In this document: in pieces, positions 20,801-28,342 of the stretch
Numbering within the stretch: the first letter of the stretch is position 1
How the letters are laid out: each line of letters begins with the position of its first letter
From: a virus
Length of the DNA: 64,000 nucleotides
IMG/VR virus record: IMGVR_UViG_3300020229_000001
Coordinates: 30,386-94,385 of that record
Strand: one strand, 5' to 3'
Made by a program: the position numbers and the translations under genes
Notes under the pieces: generated by a model
Told to the model about the DNA's origin: nothing
The model's database searches: none
The model's input: the letters and a program-made list of their open reading frames with translations, nothing else

Positions 20801-21931
20801 CCCAGAGGAGTAATTTGGGTCGGACGTAAAAACCAATTTAGTTTGAGGACTAAATGGCTTGCGAATGTAAGTCGTCAAGTCGCTCGATGAGCCAGATAAA
20901 TAAATTGGATTTGTAGAATTTTGAGCATCACGGAGCGAAGCGTAAACCTGCAAATTTACAACAGCACTTGATCCAGAGTCAACTTGCTGGGCAAAATAAG
21001 TTGTATTTATTTGCAATGGAACTGGAAGCGGATTTGCCCCACGAATTGCAAATGTAACTTCGTTGGGAGAGTCAATCGGCACTGGAGGAACGCCATCTTT
21101 TAGCGTGACAACCGTAGAAAGCTGGGTTGGACGAGAGTCCGTAAGGTTTATCCCAGTTGAGCCAACAATAGACGACATCTTGTACGGGTTTGTCCCGTAT
21201 TGAGCGTCCAACTCGTTGTCGTAAAGCTCAACTTCAGTGCTGGATATCACTCCAGTGTAGTACTTTTGCTTGTCCTCAAGGCCCGCTGGCATTGTGCCTG
21301 TAGCAGTTAGCTGAACAGACTGCCCAGAGGATAGCTGGTGCGGGGTGCTGGAAAGTAGCGTGGTAATTGGATCAACAGCAACTGACCGAGTTGTGATCGT
21401 CACGCCATCGGGCTGGATTGTCCCGTAAGGAAAGTCGCTTTGCGCCCGGACGGTGACCAACAGTCCGTCAACGGTTGTCCCGTCTCCTAATTGCGCCCGC
21501 AATTCGCGGTTGTTGCCGTCGGTTCCAATTACCCGGATAACTTTCCCTGCATCGGCTTCATGTTCAGCAACCGCAACAAGCTGGGACGGCTGACGAATAT
21601 CCATTTGAGTCGCCACCATCCCCCGGTCGTCCCATGCCCACCCGACAGGGTTGTACATGCCCCCTTTGTTGATATTGTACTGAAAAAGCCGCCCCCTAAA
21701 GTACATTGGAGACCCATCAACATTGACTGCCAGAGGTACTTCTATGCCTCTTGGCAGGGTTATTGTCTGCCCGTCCCATCCTGAACATACATCGACCTCA
21801 GCGTTCGTATGAAAATAGTGCCCACTCTGCATGAGCACCTGAACAGCTTGCGTCAATTTCCGGAAAGCCTTGGGTTTGTCTGTGGTCCCGAGGATCTCAA
21901 GAATTTCGTCGATGATTTGGGAGACAAACAT
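17873..21931 (-). CDS. large adaptor-like tail protein with GxGY beta repeats (1352 aa)
   Basis: The first ~150 residues (MFVSQIIDEILEILGTTDKP, with AVQVLMQSGHYF) are helical then beta, as in T7 gp11-like or P22 gp4-like head-tail adaptors. The last ~150 residues (VYDYIPLENARAIIAGVHAV, LDQAQKYWQASVMYL) return to a helical adaptor-like ending. Between them lies a very large insertion of beta modules. Some have Thr/Ser-rich strands (for example SSTPHQLSSGQSVQLTATG). At least seven are GxGY-type repeats (GGAGYTTATA, SGQGYLYPPRV, GGSGYQNVPAV, QGSGYSSSL, YGYGYSNPQI, EGTGYTTAPTV) common in phage fibre and tail-decoration proteins. The split adaptor with an internal fibre-like insertion is unusual. 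The adaptor role is inferred from ends and gene order. Confidence 0.6.
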   Translation of the reverse strand: MFVSQIIDEILEILGTTDKPKAFRKLTQAVQVLMQSGHYFHTNAEVDVCSGWDGQTITLPRGIEVPLAVNVDGSPMYFRGRLFQYNINKGGMYNPVGWAWDDRGMVATQMDIRQPSQLVAVAEHEADAGKVIRVIGTDGNNRELRAQLGDGTTVDGLLVTVRAQSDFPYGTIQPDGVTITTRSVAVDPITTLLSSTPHQLSSGQSVQLTATGTMPAGLEDKQKYYTGVISSTEVELYDNELDAQYGTNPYKMSSIVGSTGINLTDSRPTQLSTVVTLKDGVPPVPIDSPNEVTFAIRGANPLPVPLQINTTYFAQQVDSGSSAVVNLQVYASLRDAQNSTNPIYLSGSSSDLTTYIRKPFSPQTKLVFTSDPNYSSGDIVQANTAGGTLPQPLIIGQNYYVYVLPDELLPAVTLHNSYSDALSGSSPIALTTAGSGQNSIAKLLTATASPGTKNNISVSGLTLPPATGSGALITARVSGPITLMTLVTGGAGYTTATATISDIGGYKYAAAPNLSLVGGTYTTAASLQAILGTDVATGFSYVASIQINSGGLGYTVANLPKVVFIGGLSTGGFHAKASLVLNGSGTITGVTLLPYGSDAAASLSVNSITGSVNGINITSSGQGYLYPPRVTISAPQQLKPQLTIASPGVQNATVTSLTVNGLATNLLSATFTNTPAAPSVSTVAAGLAPLITVGGYSAAVSPTSNDTIVITPPTGVTITSISVMTGGSTPAITFSSSLPKTATASSTITTSFVSEYVVENGGSGYQNVPAVNISGGGGTGASATAVLDQFGIGKINVLTQGSGYSSSLTALITDGSSGTGTGATASVAVSAGKITGITITNYGYGYSNPQISFSPAGGGGATFSFEYTGVVTNVNVVTEGTGYTTAPTVSVLPSTGVFIQFSSTGTLPIPLVQGQSYRAENPSSGNSFTVKNADFTDVNVTSTGSGTLYLVISRTFAIGFTNYWNGDFSAITTVLPVRLQTDYELPITSPPSSVAQTYYLKAVSNFSAGVYTDSGATVLLQVQELGAGQAYYAYGARSGGIVANNEIIPSYLTYLLSGMRVKFSSTTGVLPAPLSASTVYLLSVIKGKVSITLQNGTPIVFTNLGEGYLSLDISRDFTVEPSTAVIAGNSILNTGDQVLVRANQGDTLPVPLSDSSTYYARAIGDNFVELYDTKPHATTTSSITGRIDFLSTGDTIDSIFYIDSILDPILVKSVQHIEKPLTIGYVSLYAFDYGRSNDMALIGQYHPSETNPKYRRIRIGQQSAWVRLIYRVKCPEITSVYDYIPLENARAIIAGVHAVDLEDKDFLDQAQKYWQASVMYLRSESDSMDGHAMQPPQINNITYGDGTDCVMF

Positions 21932-21937
21932 GGGCGA

Positions 21938-22300
21938 TTATCGGGACTTCAAGTTGCCTTCTTCCATCATTGAGCGCAGAAAATCTTCATCTTCGGGAGC
22001 CGCTCCACCGGGAGGCATTTCTCCGCCCATGTCGCCGCCCATGTCAGGAGGCATTTCTCCACCCCCGGGAGGCGCTCCTGCGGCCTGTTGGTTGACCTCT
22101 TTGGCAAGCTGATCGAGGCCGCTGGCCAACTGCATCACAATTTGATGCATGGTATCAAAGGCGGCTTTTGGGAGATTGATCATTACATCCCCGCCGGGTC
22201 CGCCGGGTCCGCCGGGAGGCATTGAGGGATCGCCGCCTCCGTAAGAAGGTGATGGCATGGAGCTTGGGTCGTTAGGAGGCATTGTTTTGTCGGTGGCCAT
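21938..22300 (-). CDS. Pro/Gly/Met-rich small protein (120 aa)
   Basis: I recognise no family. It is a low-complexity protein with GGPGGPGGD and repeated GGEMPPDMGGDMGG segments around a short amphipathic helix (LPKAAFDTMHQIVMQLASGLDQLAKEV). Such disordered acidic small proteins often sit beside tail or portal genes as assembly factors. It lies six bases upstream of the adaptor-like gene. Confidence 0.65.
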   Translation of the reverse strand: MATDKTMPPNDPSSMPSPSYGGGDPSMPPGGPGGPGGDVMINLPKAAFDTMHQIVMQLASGLDQLAKEVNQQAAGAPPGGGEMPPDMGGDMGGEMPPGGAAPEDEDFLRSMMEEGNLKSR

Positions 22301-22338
22301 AATGGTTGTGTGTAAAAGTCAAAATTTTCCTAAAAAAA

Positions 22339-23040
22339 TTACCATTGAAGTGGCGTCATGTACAACCAATTCATTCTGGTACATCTGCCCTCGTGCCGAA
22401 TGTAATCTAAGACGTAATCAGGCAACACTATGCCTTCCGGGAGCCTTGGAATTGTCTTATTCCAGTCGTCTACAATGTTGATGATCCTGTGGGTTCGCTG
22501 AAATCTAGCTATCAGCTCGTTTGTGACGCCCATCCTAAAACAATCGTGCATTTCTACAGTGATTGTAGCCCTCGATAAGTCCGGGGCTTCTGCCGGGTTT
22601 AGTAAGTCAGCCTCAGCTCCTTCTATATCCACAAAGACCCAAGGGTTATTGCTCCCGGCAAGAGCCGCCTGAAGGCTCTGATTATTGAACTCGTTCCGAA
22701 ACGTGTAATCTGAAATCCCATTCAAGTTACACGACAGCTTGACCTGTTCCAAGCAGGCGGAATCGATGTCCACCATGAGCAAGTTTGTGCTTGGGCTTCT
22801 GAGTTTCACCCCGACTCCATAATAGCCGTCCCCACAACCAATATTGATAAAAAGGTCGTGGTTTTTAGCCAGTTCGGAATTAATGCTTCTGTGGATTGGC
22901 TGCTCAAATGTCCCCAAAAGTTTCACAACGGAATGACCAACTCCGAAATGAGCAATGTCACTCATCTGCATCCCCATAAATGGCCCAGAGATTGCCTTTC
23001 CAAGGCAGGCGGCGTGAATCTTGCGCTCAATGTCTTCCAT
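22339..23040 (-). CDS. class I SAM-dependent methyltransferase, FkbM-like (233 aa)
   Basis: The start is ATG at 23040 (MEDIERKIHAACLGK), in a TAATATG junction; the frame also opens with a TTG three codons upstream. Motif I is INIGCGDGYYGVG (about residues 90-102). The acidic end of beta-2 is LLMVDID. A later WVFVDIEGAEADLLNP resembles the FkbM-family signature, whose members mostly O-methylate sugars. It is last in a block of cupin, two GT4 transferases and this gene, which suggests methylation of a transferred sugar. The sugar specificity cannot be read from the sequence. Confidence 0.75.
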   Translation of the reverse strand: MEDIERKIHAACLGKAISGPFMGMQMSDIAHFGVGHSVVKLLGTFEQPIHRSINSELAKNHDLFINIGCGDGYYGVGVKLRSPSTNLLMVDIDSACLEQVKLSCNLNGISDYTFRNEFNNQSLQAALAGSNNPWVFVDIEGAEADLLNPAEAPDLSRATITVEMHDCFRMGVTNELIARFQRTHRIINIVDDWNKTIPRLPEGIVLPDYVLDYIRHEGRCTRMNWLYMTPLQW

Positions 23041-23041
23041 A

Positions 23042-23935
23042 TTATTCAATTAATTTTACCCAAGGTTCGATGCGGTTACTCCAGTCAAAATTTTCCCTAG
23101 CGTACTGCTGAGACCGCTCGCAGGTTTCTTTGTAGATTATCGGGTCTTGGTGCGCCAGCAAAGCAGCTCTAGCGTCTTTTACCCACTCATCTTCCGGGAG
23201 ACGGCAATTGATGCCAAAATTCCCGTCAAAGTAGCCAACCCCGGCGGAGCACAAAACCAATCGGCCAGCAGCCGCCGCTTCCATCATGGGCAGTCCGCAG
23301 GCTTCATAGCTAGAGGGCAACAAAAGAGCGTCTATCGTCTGGTAGAACGAAGCCATGCACAAATGATGCATGAAATTGTGGTCTTTAAACTCAAGCGGCA
23401 ACCCATCCAGCACCCTTGGGATAAGTTCTTTTCGTTTGCAGTCAACTCCATCAGGACGGTTATGGAACAGCGCCCCGGCGTACCCGGCAATCTTCACTGC
23501 ATTGCCTATAGGCGAGTAGAAAAAGTCAAAATCAATGCCGTTGAGTACGACATCTGGAATTCGCGTCAGCCCAAACTGCTGACTAGACGATACCAGCGAC
23601 TCGTGGACAGCTCCGTAGGCTTTCAGGCCGTCAAACATCTCAGGACCAGCAGCCATGACTGCTTTGTGGATGTCGTCGTCGGCGTGAGCAACCGTAATGA
23701 TCCGCTCTTTTGGAATTCCAAAAGTCTGCATCAAAACAGGAACCTGCGGAGGGTTTGTGTACCAGTACTCAAACTTTTGCCGCAAGTACTCTATCTCAAG
23801 AGCACTGTAGCTCAGATTCCAGTCGAGAATGTGAGAGTAAATACCATGCTCCCACAGCCTTTTAATGAGGGCATTGTGGATTGTTCCAAACGCCCAAGCG
23901 TTCCGCGTAAAAAACAGGACAGAACGGCTATACAT
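23042..23935 (-). CDS. glycosyltransferase, GT4/GT-B fold (297 aa)
   Basis: It is shorter than a usual GT4 enzyme (about 350-400 aa). The N-terminal domain holds FGIPKERIITVAHADDDIH and a VLNGIDFDFF turn typical of GT-B enzymes. The C-terminal nucleotide-sugar site is SSYEACGLPMMEAAAAGRLVL, the E-x7-E motif of retaining GT4 transferases. Its ATG overlaps the stop of the upstream GT4 gene by 8 nt, so the two are translationally coupled. It probably transfers a sugar to a phage or host-surface acceptor; the acceptor is unknown. Confidence 0.8.
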   Translation of the reverse strand: MYSRSVLFFTRNAWAFGTIHNALIKRLWEHGIYSHILDWNLSYSALEIEYLRQKFEYWYTNPPQVPVLMQTFGIPKERIITVAHADDDIHKAVMAAGPEMFDGLKAYGAVHESLVSSSQQFGLTRIPDVVLNGIDFDFFYSPIGNAVKIAGYAGALFHNRPDGVDCKRKELIPRVLDGLPLEFKDHNFMHHLCMASFYQTIDALLLPSSYEACGLPMMEAAAAGRLVLCSAGVGYFDGNFGINCRLPEDEWVKDARAALLAHQDPIIYKETCERSQQYARENFDWSNRIEPWVKLIE

Positions 23936-25070
23936 ACAGGCTCTTGTAATCCAACCCGAGCGAAGTCAATGGTCTGTCGTGCAACTCGTACCAGCCTTTG
24001 CCGTGCATTACGTCCGAGAAATCGGCAAACGCCCGTTCAAACTTGGGGCGCACCGCATCGAGCGAGAAATTGTCCTGAGCAAAACGAATCATTCGGTCCC
24101 GGTTAATAGTTGGAACAAGCCTAATGGCCCGGAGGATATCTCCCATTGTGTTGCACCTAAATCCATTCACGCCATCAACGATATATTCTGTCATTGCCCC
24201 CGAGTCAGTACAGACCGGGACACAGCCCGACAGCATTGATTCAACGGCAGTTCCGCCAAACGGCTCCCAGTATGTTGAGAGGAGGAATGAAAACGATGCC
24301 TCCCCTAGTAGGCGCTTTCGCGTCTCAAGGTCTGCGTATCCAATGTACTCGACGTGATCTGGCCATTTCTCGTACCCCACGTCCCGTGGGCCTCCCTGCC
24401 CGGCCACGACCAGTTTAATGCCAGCCCGGAACGAAGCCTCAATTGCGATATCAACGCCTTTATTTGGGCCGATGCGGCCCAGCGCAACGGCATAAGGCTG
24501 ACGCTCGCTTTTTGCCTCAAAGTCTCGAAGATCAAAATAGTTTGGGACAACACGTCCATACCATTCTGGGTTGCAATAAGCGACAGTTTGCGTCCCGGCA
24601 AAAGCCGCCTTGAGCGGATAGGACTCGTAGCATCTAAATTGAGCAAAAGCGTACCCAGAGCCAATCCCGGGTTCCACGATGATCAGATCGCCGTCTTTGT
24701 TTGCGTCATGCGCGGACTGAGCCGTGCCGCCCCAAAAGCACAAAACAAAGTCTCCCCGTTGCTTTCGAGCGTAGATCTCTTTACCAGCGTTTTCGTTAAA
24801 CGTCTTGTGGGCGTGGTCGTCGATTGAATGTTTAAACAACCCCTTTTTCCAATCGTACCCCCCGTAAGCCTTTTTGAGAGTTTCGTTGTCGGTGACCGTC
24901 ACCTGCTCGTCGGCATCCGTCACAGAGTCTTTGTGGCCGTAGTGAATTGTCTTATAGCCACGTCCCTTGAACATGGTCAGAAACTTACGCACCTTTTGGG
25001 TAAAGGCGCACGCTACATAGTCAGCGTTGGAAATTGTATGTGGAAGTCCAAGGCAATGTATCTGAGTCAT
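23928..25070 (-). CDS. glycosyltransferase, GT4/GT-B fold (380 aa)
   Basis: The C-terminal half shows the GT4 pattern clearly: ALGRIGPNKGVDIAIEASFR, KLVVAGQGG, YIGYADLETRKRLLGEAS, then STYWEPFGGTAVESMLSGCV with the E-x7-E pair, and GAMTEYIVDGVNGF. The N-terminus begins MTQIHCLGLPHT. The gene is of normal GT4 length and begins a four-nucleotide overlap unit with the cupin gene. Together with the second GT4, the methyltransferase and the cupin it forms a compact sugar-modification block placed between fibre and tail genes. Confidence 0.85.
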   Translation of the reverse strand: MTQIHCLGLPHTISNADYVACAFTQKVRKFLTMFKGRGYKTIHYGHKDSVTDADEQVTVTDNETLKKAYGGYDWKKGLFKHSIDDHAHKTFNENAGKEIYARKQRGDFVLCFWGGTAQSAHDANKDGDLIIVEPGIGSGYAFAQFRCYESYPLKAAFAGTQTVAYCNPEWYGRVVPNYFDLRDFEAKSERQPYAVALGRIGPNKGVDIAIEASFRAGIKLVVAGQGGPRDVGYEKWPDHVEYIGYADLETRKRLLGEASFSFLLSTYWEPFGGTAVESMLSGCVPVCTDSGAMTEYIVDGVNGFRCNTMGDILRAIRLVPTINRDRMIRFAQDNFSLDAVRPKFERAFADFSDVMHGKGWYELHDRPLTSLGLDYKSLYV

Positions 25071-25333
25071 TTAATAATGTTTACAATCCGGCTGTTGGGT
25101 TCGAGAGCTATGAACTCATGCTCTTGATTGGCTGGAAGATCAATAACTTTACCACACTCTACATCGTCTGTCCAGTTTCCTGCTGTGACTCGTATTTTGC
25201 CCTTAGCCACAATCGTGATGTGAGCAGTTGCGTCATCATGCCTGTGCATGGGAAGAACGTCCCCTACCTCAGGAAAATCGTAAATAGCCCCTTTTAATTT
25301 CCCAAACGCAATTGGGATTGAAGTCACTATCAT
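25067..25333 (-). CDS. small cupin-fold protein (88 aa)
   Basis: It is a single conserved beta-barrel: GDVLPMHRHDDATAHITIVAKG carries the first cupin motif (HxH then E/H-equivalent), and GKVIDLPANQEHEFIALEP the second, with its metal-binding His. Small cupins bind a metal and act as isomerases, oxygenases or sensors. Beside two glycosyltransferases a sugar-related role is plausible but not shown. The gene overlaps both neighbours by four nucleotides. Confidence 0.75.
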   Translation of the reverse strand: MIVTSIPIAFGKLKGAIYDFPEVGDVLPMHRHDDATAHITIVAKGKIRVTAGNWTDDVECGKVIDLPANQEHEFIALEPNSRIVNIIK

Positions 25334-25554
25334 ACCACCGTAGGAGTTGCATCAGTATTAACTGGAGGCTCAACAGGTGGTGCTGGTGGGATTTCAACAA
25401 ATTGAGTGCCATCCCATGTGTGCGTTGATGGAGACACTCCTGCGGGACAATTCACCCAAAAAAACTCAGGTTCCGTAACTGGAAACTGCGCCTCGGATGT
25501 TTGTAAAAAACAATACGGTTGTTCTGCGTATATTGTGGAGATTAATGCGAACAT
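25330..25554 (-). CDS. small hypothetical protein, Pro-rich tail (74 aa)
   Basis: The start is MFALISTIYAEQP at 25554, which lies after the upstream stop and keeps the AATTATG junction; an ATG four codons earlier would overlap the upstream gene. It has a compact N-terminus with aromatic residues (EPEFFWVNCPAG, THTWDGTQFVEIP) and a Pro/Val-rich end. It looks like the small proteins often found behind fibre genes. The function is unknown. Confidence 0.6.
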   Translation of the reverse strand: MFALISTIYAEQPYCFLQTSEAQFPVTEPEFFWVNCPAGVSPSTHTWDGTQFVEIPPAPPVEPPVNTDATPTVV

Positions 25555-25559
25555 AATTT

Positions 25560-26600
25560 TTACCATTGAACGATAACTGCACCTTTACCCGCACCGCTGC
25601 CAGCCGCACCAACAGTCACAGAGTTTGAGTAAGTATTGCCTGACGTGACGGCAATCGTATAGGTTGCGTACCCACCTCCTCCACCATCACTCCCTGCACC
25701 GAACTGGGTGGTATCACCAGAACCACCAAATCCAGCTCCTCTACCCGGGAGTGCTATAGGACTATTGGCAATAACGACCATACTTCCATATCCGCCTCCT
25801 CCAATACCACACCCCCCGCCAATATACCCTGATCCCGGGTAACACCCACCCCAAGAGCCATATCCATTACCCCCGCCGCCATACCCGCCGCTTGTACCAG
25901 TGCCATTTGTTTGGGAAACGGTGCCAGAGGATGATCCTGTACCTCCCGTACCAGCCCCCAACCCAACCCCAGCCACAGCAGCCACAGAACCACCGCTTCC
26001 TGTTCCGCCACCGCTAATCCCGCCACCCGCAGTTATTGTAGTTCCCCCGATGGAGCAAGTGGATGCGCCCCCGTTGGTAGACCCACCGCCACCGCCGATC
26101 ACTGTTATCTGGACGCTTGTGACCCCAGTAGGGACAGTCCAAGATTGGTTTGCACCTACCGTATCAAAAATTTTGATCCCGCCGCCGCCGCCGCCGCCGC
26201 TTGCCGAGGAGTTAATCGTGATTGCTCCAGCCCCATTGGTGATCGTTACGTTCGTTCCTGCCGTAATGGTAGCAAGAGTGTATCCAGTGGCGTTACCGAT
26301 TGGGATCTGCCCATTAGCCGGTGTGGCAGTAAGGCCAGTGCCGCCTTTACCAACCGTCACGGTAGCAAGCGTTGCGGCAATCGTTCCACCTTGGGCTTCA
26401 CTCGTAGCGGTCGCAGTAGATCCGGTAACGTCACCGGTCAATATGACGCGAGCGGGATCTTGCACCGCAGCAGACTCCGTTTTAACGTAAAGCCGTCCGG
26501 TGAATTTGTTTTCGGCAAGTTCACCAGCAACCAGTGCCGACGCAAGCGGCGCGGTGGCCGACCCAGCAGTTGAATTTGTTTTTGGAATAAGCGCGGCCAT
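25560..26600 (-). CDS. Gly-rich tail fibre / adhesin (346 aa)
   Basis: The N-terminus (IPKTNSTAGSATAPLASALV, then AGELAENKFTGRLYVK) is the common phage fibre attachment pattern (LxxGELAxNxxDGxLYxK). A DVTGST...VGKGGTG segment follows. The C-terminal ~200 residues are a glycine-rich sandwich (IGGGGGSTNGG, GGYGGGGNGYGSWGG) preceded by WTVPTGVTSVQITVIGGGG, resembling the Gly-rich receptor-binding domains of T-even-like adhesins. It probably contacts the host surface. It is the last of the fibre genes. Confidence 0.75.
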   Translation of the reverse strand: MAALIPKTNSTAGSATAPLASALVAGELAENKFTGRLYVKTESAAVQDPARVILTGDVTGSTATATSEAQGGTIAATLATVTVGKGGTGLTATPANGQIPIGNATGYTLATITAGTNVTITNGAGAITINSSASGGGGGGGIKIFDTVGANQSWTVPTGVTSVQITVIGGGGGSTNGGASTCSIGGTTITAGGGISGGGTGSGGSVAAVAGVGLGAGTGGTGSSSGTVSQTNGTGTSGGYGGGGNGYGSWGGCYPGSGYIGGGCGIGGGGYGSMVVIANSPIALPGRGAGFGGSGDTTQFGAGSDGGGGGYATYTIAVTSGNTYSNSVTVGAAGSGAGKGAVIVQW

Positions 26601-26602
26601 AA

Positions 26603-27817
26603 TTAGTAAGTCCCAAATGCGGTTTGAGTGAGTACGTTATCACGAACAGACACAGACGTTGTCAAATACAAAGTATTCCCGTCCCATTCTGCGGCGTTGG
26701 CTTGAGGAGAAGCCATCAAAGTTGCAGGCGTTTGAAAATAAAACGGAGCTTGGTTGGCAGAAGCGCCATTTGCCCTAAATGTCTGCGGGCCTGTATATGT
26801 ATTTGCCCCAAGGCTTTGAACTCCTGTCGCTCCATTATAACCTGTCCCGCCTTGATACCCGGTTGCCCCCAGCCCGGTAGCTCCCTGAAAACCCGTCGCG
26901 CCCAGCCCGGTCGCCCCTTGAAAACCCTGAGTCCCAATACCCGTGCTTCCTTGAAGGCCCGTCGCGCCCAGCCCAGTCGCTCCTTGAAAACCCTGAGTCC
27001 CAATACCCGTGCTTCCTTGAAGGCCCGTCGCGCCCAGCCCAGTCGCTCCTTGAAATCCAGCACCTGTACTGCCTTGGTATCCTGTCGCGCCCGGTGATCC
27101 AATTCCAGTAGCGCCCGTAGCCCCAGCGGGTCCGTTGGCTGGCCCTGTGGCCCCTTGATAACCCGTAGCGCCCTGAAATCCAGAGCCTGTACTTCCCTGC
27201 AATCCTACCCCAGTTGCGCCTTGATAACCAGTTGCACCGACTCCAGTTGCGCCAATTCCAGTGCTGCCGCGAAGCCCAGTACTGCCTTGATACCCCGTAC
27301 TTCCGTCGTTGCCAGCAACTCCAATACCTGTGCTGCCCTGATACCCGGTGCTGCCTTGATAACCTGTTGCTCCAGCGCCAGTTGCGCCAATTCCTGTACT
27401 TCCTTGCAACCCTGTACTGCCTTGATACCCGGTACTTCCGTTGTAACCAGTTGCGCCTGACCCAGTTGAGCCACGAAGCCCAACCCCGGTCGCCCCTTGG
27501 TAGCCTGTACTCCCCTGATACCCAGTCGCCCCGATGATGCTTGAAGCTTGAAGCGCCCTGATAAAGTAGCACATCAAGCCCTCGCCTTCATTTCGAGGAA
27601 CCCCAAAAACTGTTGCGCTTTGAGTGGGATCGCAAGTAGTCCAGACCACCTTTCCGCTCACTACGGATTTTTGCACCGTCCCGTACAGTGCCTGCGTTAA
27701 ATTTGAGATCAGGCTCGGGACAGATTCTGCCGATACGCTCGGGTATGGAACCTCCGGGGCGCAGGCGGCGTAGTATGCGGAATTTTGCCCAAATGGACTA
27801 TTGCAATCGCAGCTCAT
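26603..27817 (-). CDS. collagen-like tail fibre protein (404 aa)
   Basis: The N-terminal ~95 residues contain several Cys ([20 protein letters not shown]) and probably anchor or trimerise. About residues 95-335 are collagen-like Gly-X-Y repeats built on GATGYQG / GSTGYQG units with one short break ([10 protein letters not shown]). The C-terminal ~70 residues ([12 protein letters not shown], ending LTQTAFGTY) form a fibre tip module related to the end of the larger collagen-like protein at 29099-33016. Gly-X-Y phage proteins form triple-helical fibres. The DNA holds 66-bp tandem repeats. Confidence 0.8.
   Translation of the reverse strand: MSCDCNSPFGQNSAYYAACAPEVPYPSVSAESVPSLISNLTQALYGTVQKSVVSGKVVWTTCDPTQSATVFGVPRNEGEGLMCYFIRALQASSIIGATGYQGSTGYQGATGVGLRGSTGSGATGYNGSTGYQGSTGLQGSTGIGATGAGATGYQGSTGYQGSTGIGVAGNDGSTGYQGSTGLRGSTGIGATGVGATGYQGATGVGLQGSTGSGFQGATGYQGATGPANGPAGATGATGIGSPGATGYQGSTGAGFQGATGLGATGLQGSTGIGTQGFQGATGLGATGLQGSTGIGTQGFQGATGLGATGFQGATGLGATGYQGGTGYNGATGVQSLGANTYTGPQTFRANGASANQAPFYFQTPATLMASPQANAAEWDGNTLYLTTSVSVRDNVLTQTAFGTY
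26917..27057. repeat. 66-bp tandem direct repeats in collagen-like fibre gene
   Basis: The block beginning cttgaaaaccctgagtccc at 26917 recurs at 26983, a 66-bp period, with a partial third unit after it. Each unit codes for 22 residues of Gly-X-Y. In-frame copy-number change would lengthen or shorten the fibre without a frameshift. Confidence 0.8.
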
Positions 27818-27818
27818 G

Positions 27819-28082
27819 TTAATGGTTCTCTCTTTGTTTAAGGGCAGAAACCGCAGTTATGGCGTCTTGCTCGCATGCAGCGTAACGAGCCGCAGAATGC
27901 CATGTCTCATTGCCCGCTGCTGTGTACGTCTGGCCCGGGGACAGCCTCAAGATTCCGCTGGGCGGAAACACTGAGTCCCGAGGAACTGAGGAAACGCTGG
28001 TGCAGGAGGTCTGCGCGACCGTCATCGCCAGCAGAGCGAGCCTTGAGGATTTGATTCTGAACGTCGTCACAATAATTTTCAA
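27819..28082 (-). CDS. candidate outer-membrane spanin (Rz1-like lipoprotein, 87 aa)
   Basis: The N-terminus is basic then hydrophobic ([14 protein letters not shown]) followed by TSC, a candidate though non-canonical lipobox. The short mature part has a Pro-containing segment ([17 protein letters not shown]) like other phage Rz1-type proteins. The gene overlaps the preceding small membrane-anchored gene (27907-28173) over 176 nt in another frame, the classic spanin arrangement. In lambda the pair fuses inner and outer membranes at lysis. The call is inference from architecture and position after the muramidase. Confidence 0.5.
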   Translation of the reverse strand: MKIIVTTFRIKSSRLALLAMTVAQTSCTSVSSVPRDSVFPPSGILRLSPGQTYTAAGNETWHSAARYAACEQDAITAVSALKQRENH

Positions 28083-28173
28083 TGTCTCGTTCCAGCTCCC
28101 ATTTGGCCCGGACCGATTTGATGTTTAGGAAAGCCTCAAGAGACTTTAGGATCGACAGGAGCAGCGGTAGCAT
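27907..28173 (-). CDS. candidate inner-membrane spanin (Rz-like, 88 aa)
   Basis: It has a short hydrophobic N-terminal segment (MLPLLLSILKSLEAFLNI) followed by a charged helical region ([20 protein letters not shown]). The C-terminal part overlaps the candidate Rz1-like gene in another frame. It follows the holin-like and muramidase genes. The hydrophobic segment is only about 17 residues, so membrane anchoring is likely but not certain. Confidence 0.5.
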   Translation of the reverse strand: MLPLLLSILKSLEAFLNIKSVRAKWELERDIENYCDDVQNQILKARSAGDDGRADLLHQRFLSSSGLSVSAQRNLEAVPGPDVHSSGQ

Positions 28174-28342
28174 TGGTCTTTTCCTTGCGAACGACGTTAA
28201 TGACGCCCATTAGCGCCAACCCGGCAGAAATGATGGACTCCGCGAGGTCTGGGCGTAACTTAACTCCGAGACCAGTGATTAGAGAGATGACTCCACGCCA
28301 AGTGGATGGCTCGTTAAGTCGTTCAGTGATGTATTGAATCAT
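28136..28342 (-). CDS. small membrane protein, holin-like (68 aa)
   Basis: It has one or two membrane segments (WRGVISLITGLGVKL and ESIISAGLALMGVINVV) and a charged C-terminus (RKEKTNATAAPVDPKVS). It lies directly after the muramidase with a four-nucleotide overlap. This size and position fit a holin that times release of the endolysin, but other small membrane proteins nearby are rival candidates. Confidence 0.6.
   Translation of the reverse strand: MIQYITERLNEPSTWRGVISLITGLGVKLRPDLAESIISAGLALMGVINVVRKEKTNATAAPVDPKVS

Noticed and set aside
23147-24106. 319-codon plus-strand open frame
   Set aside because: It lies antisense to two clear glycosyltransferases and its product has no motif; treated as a shadow.
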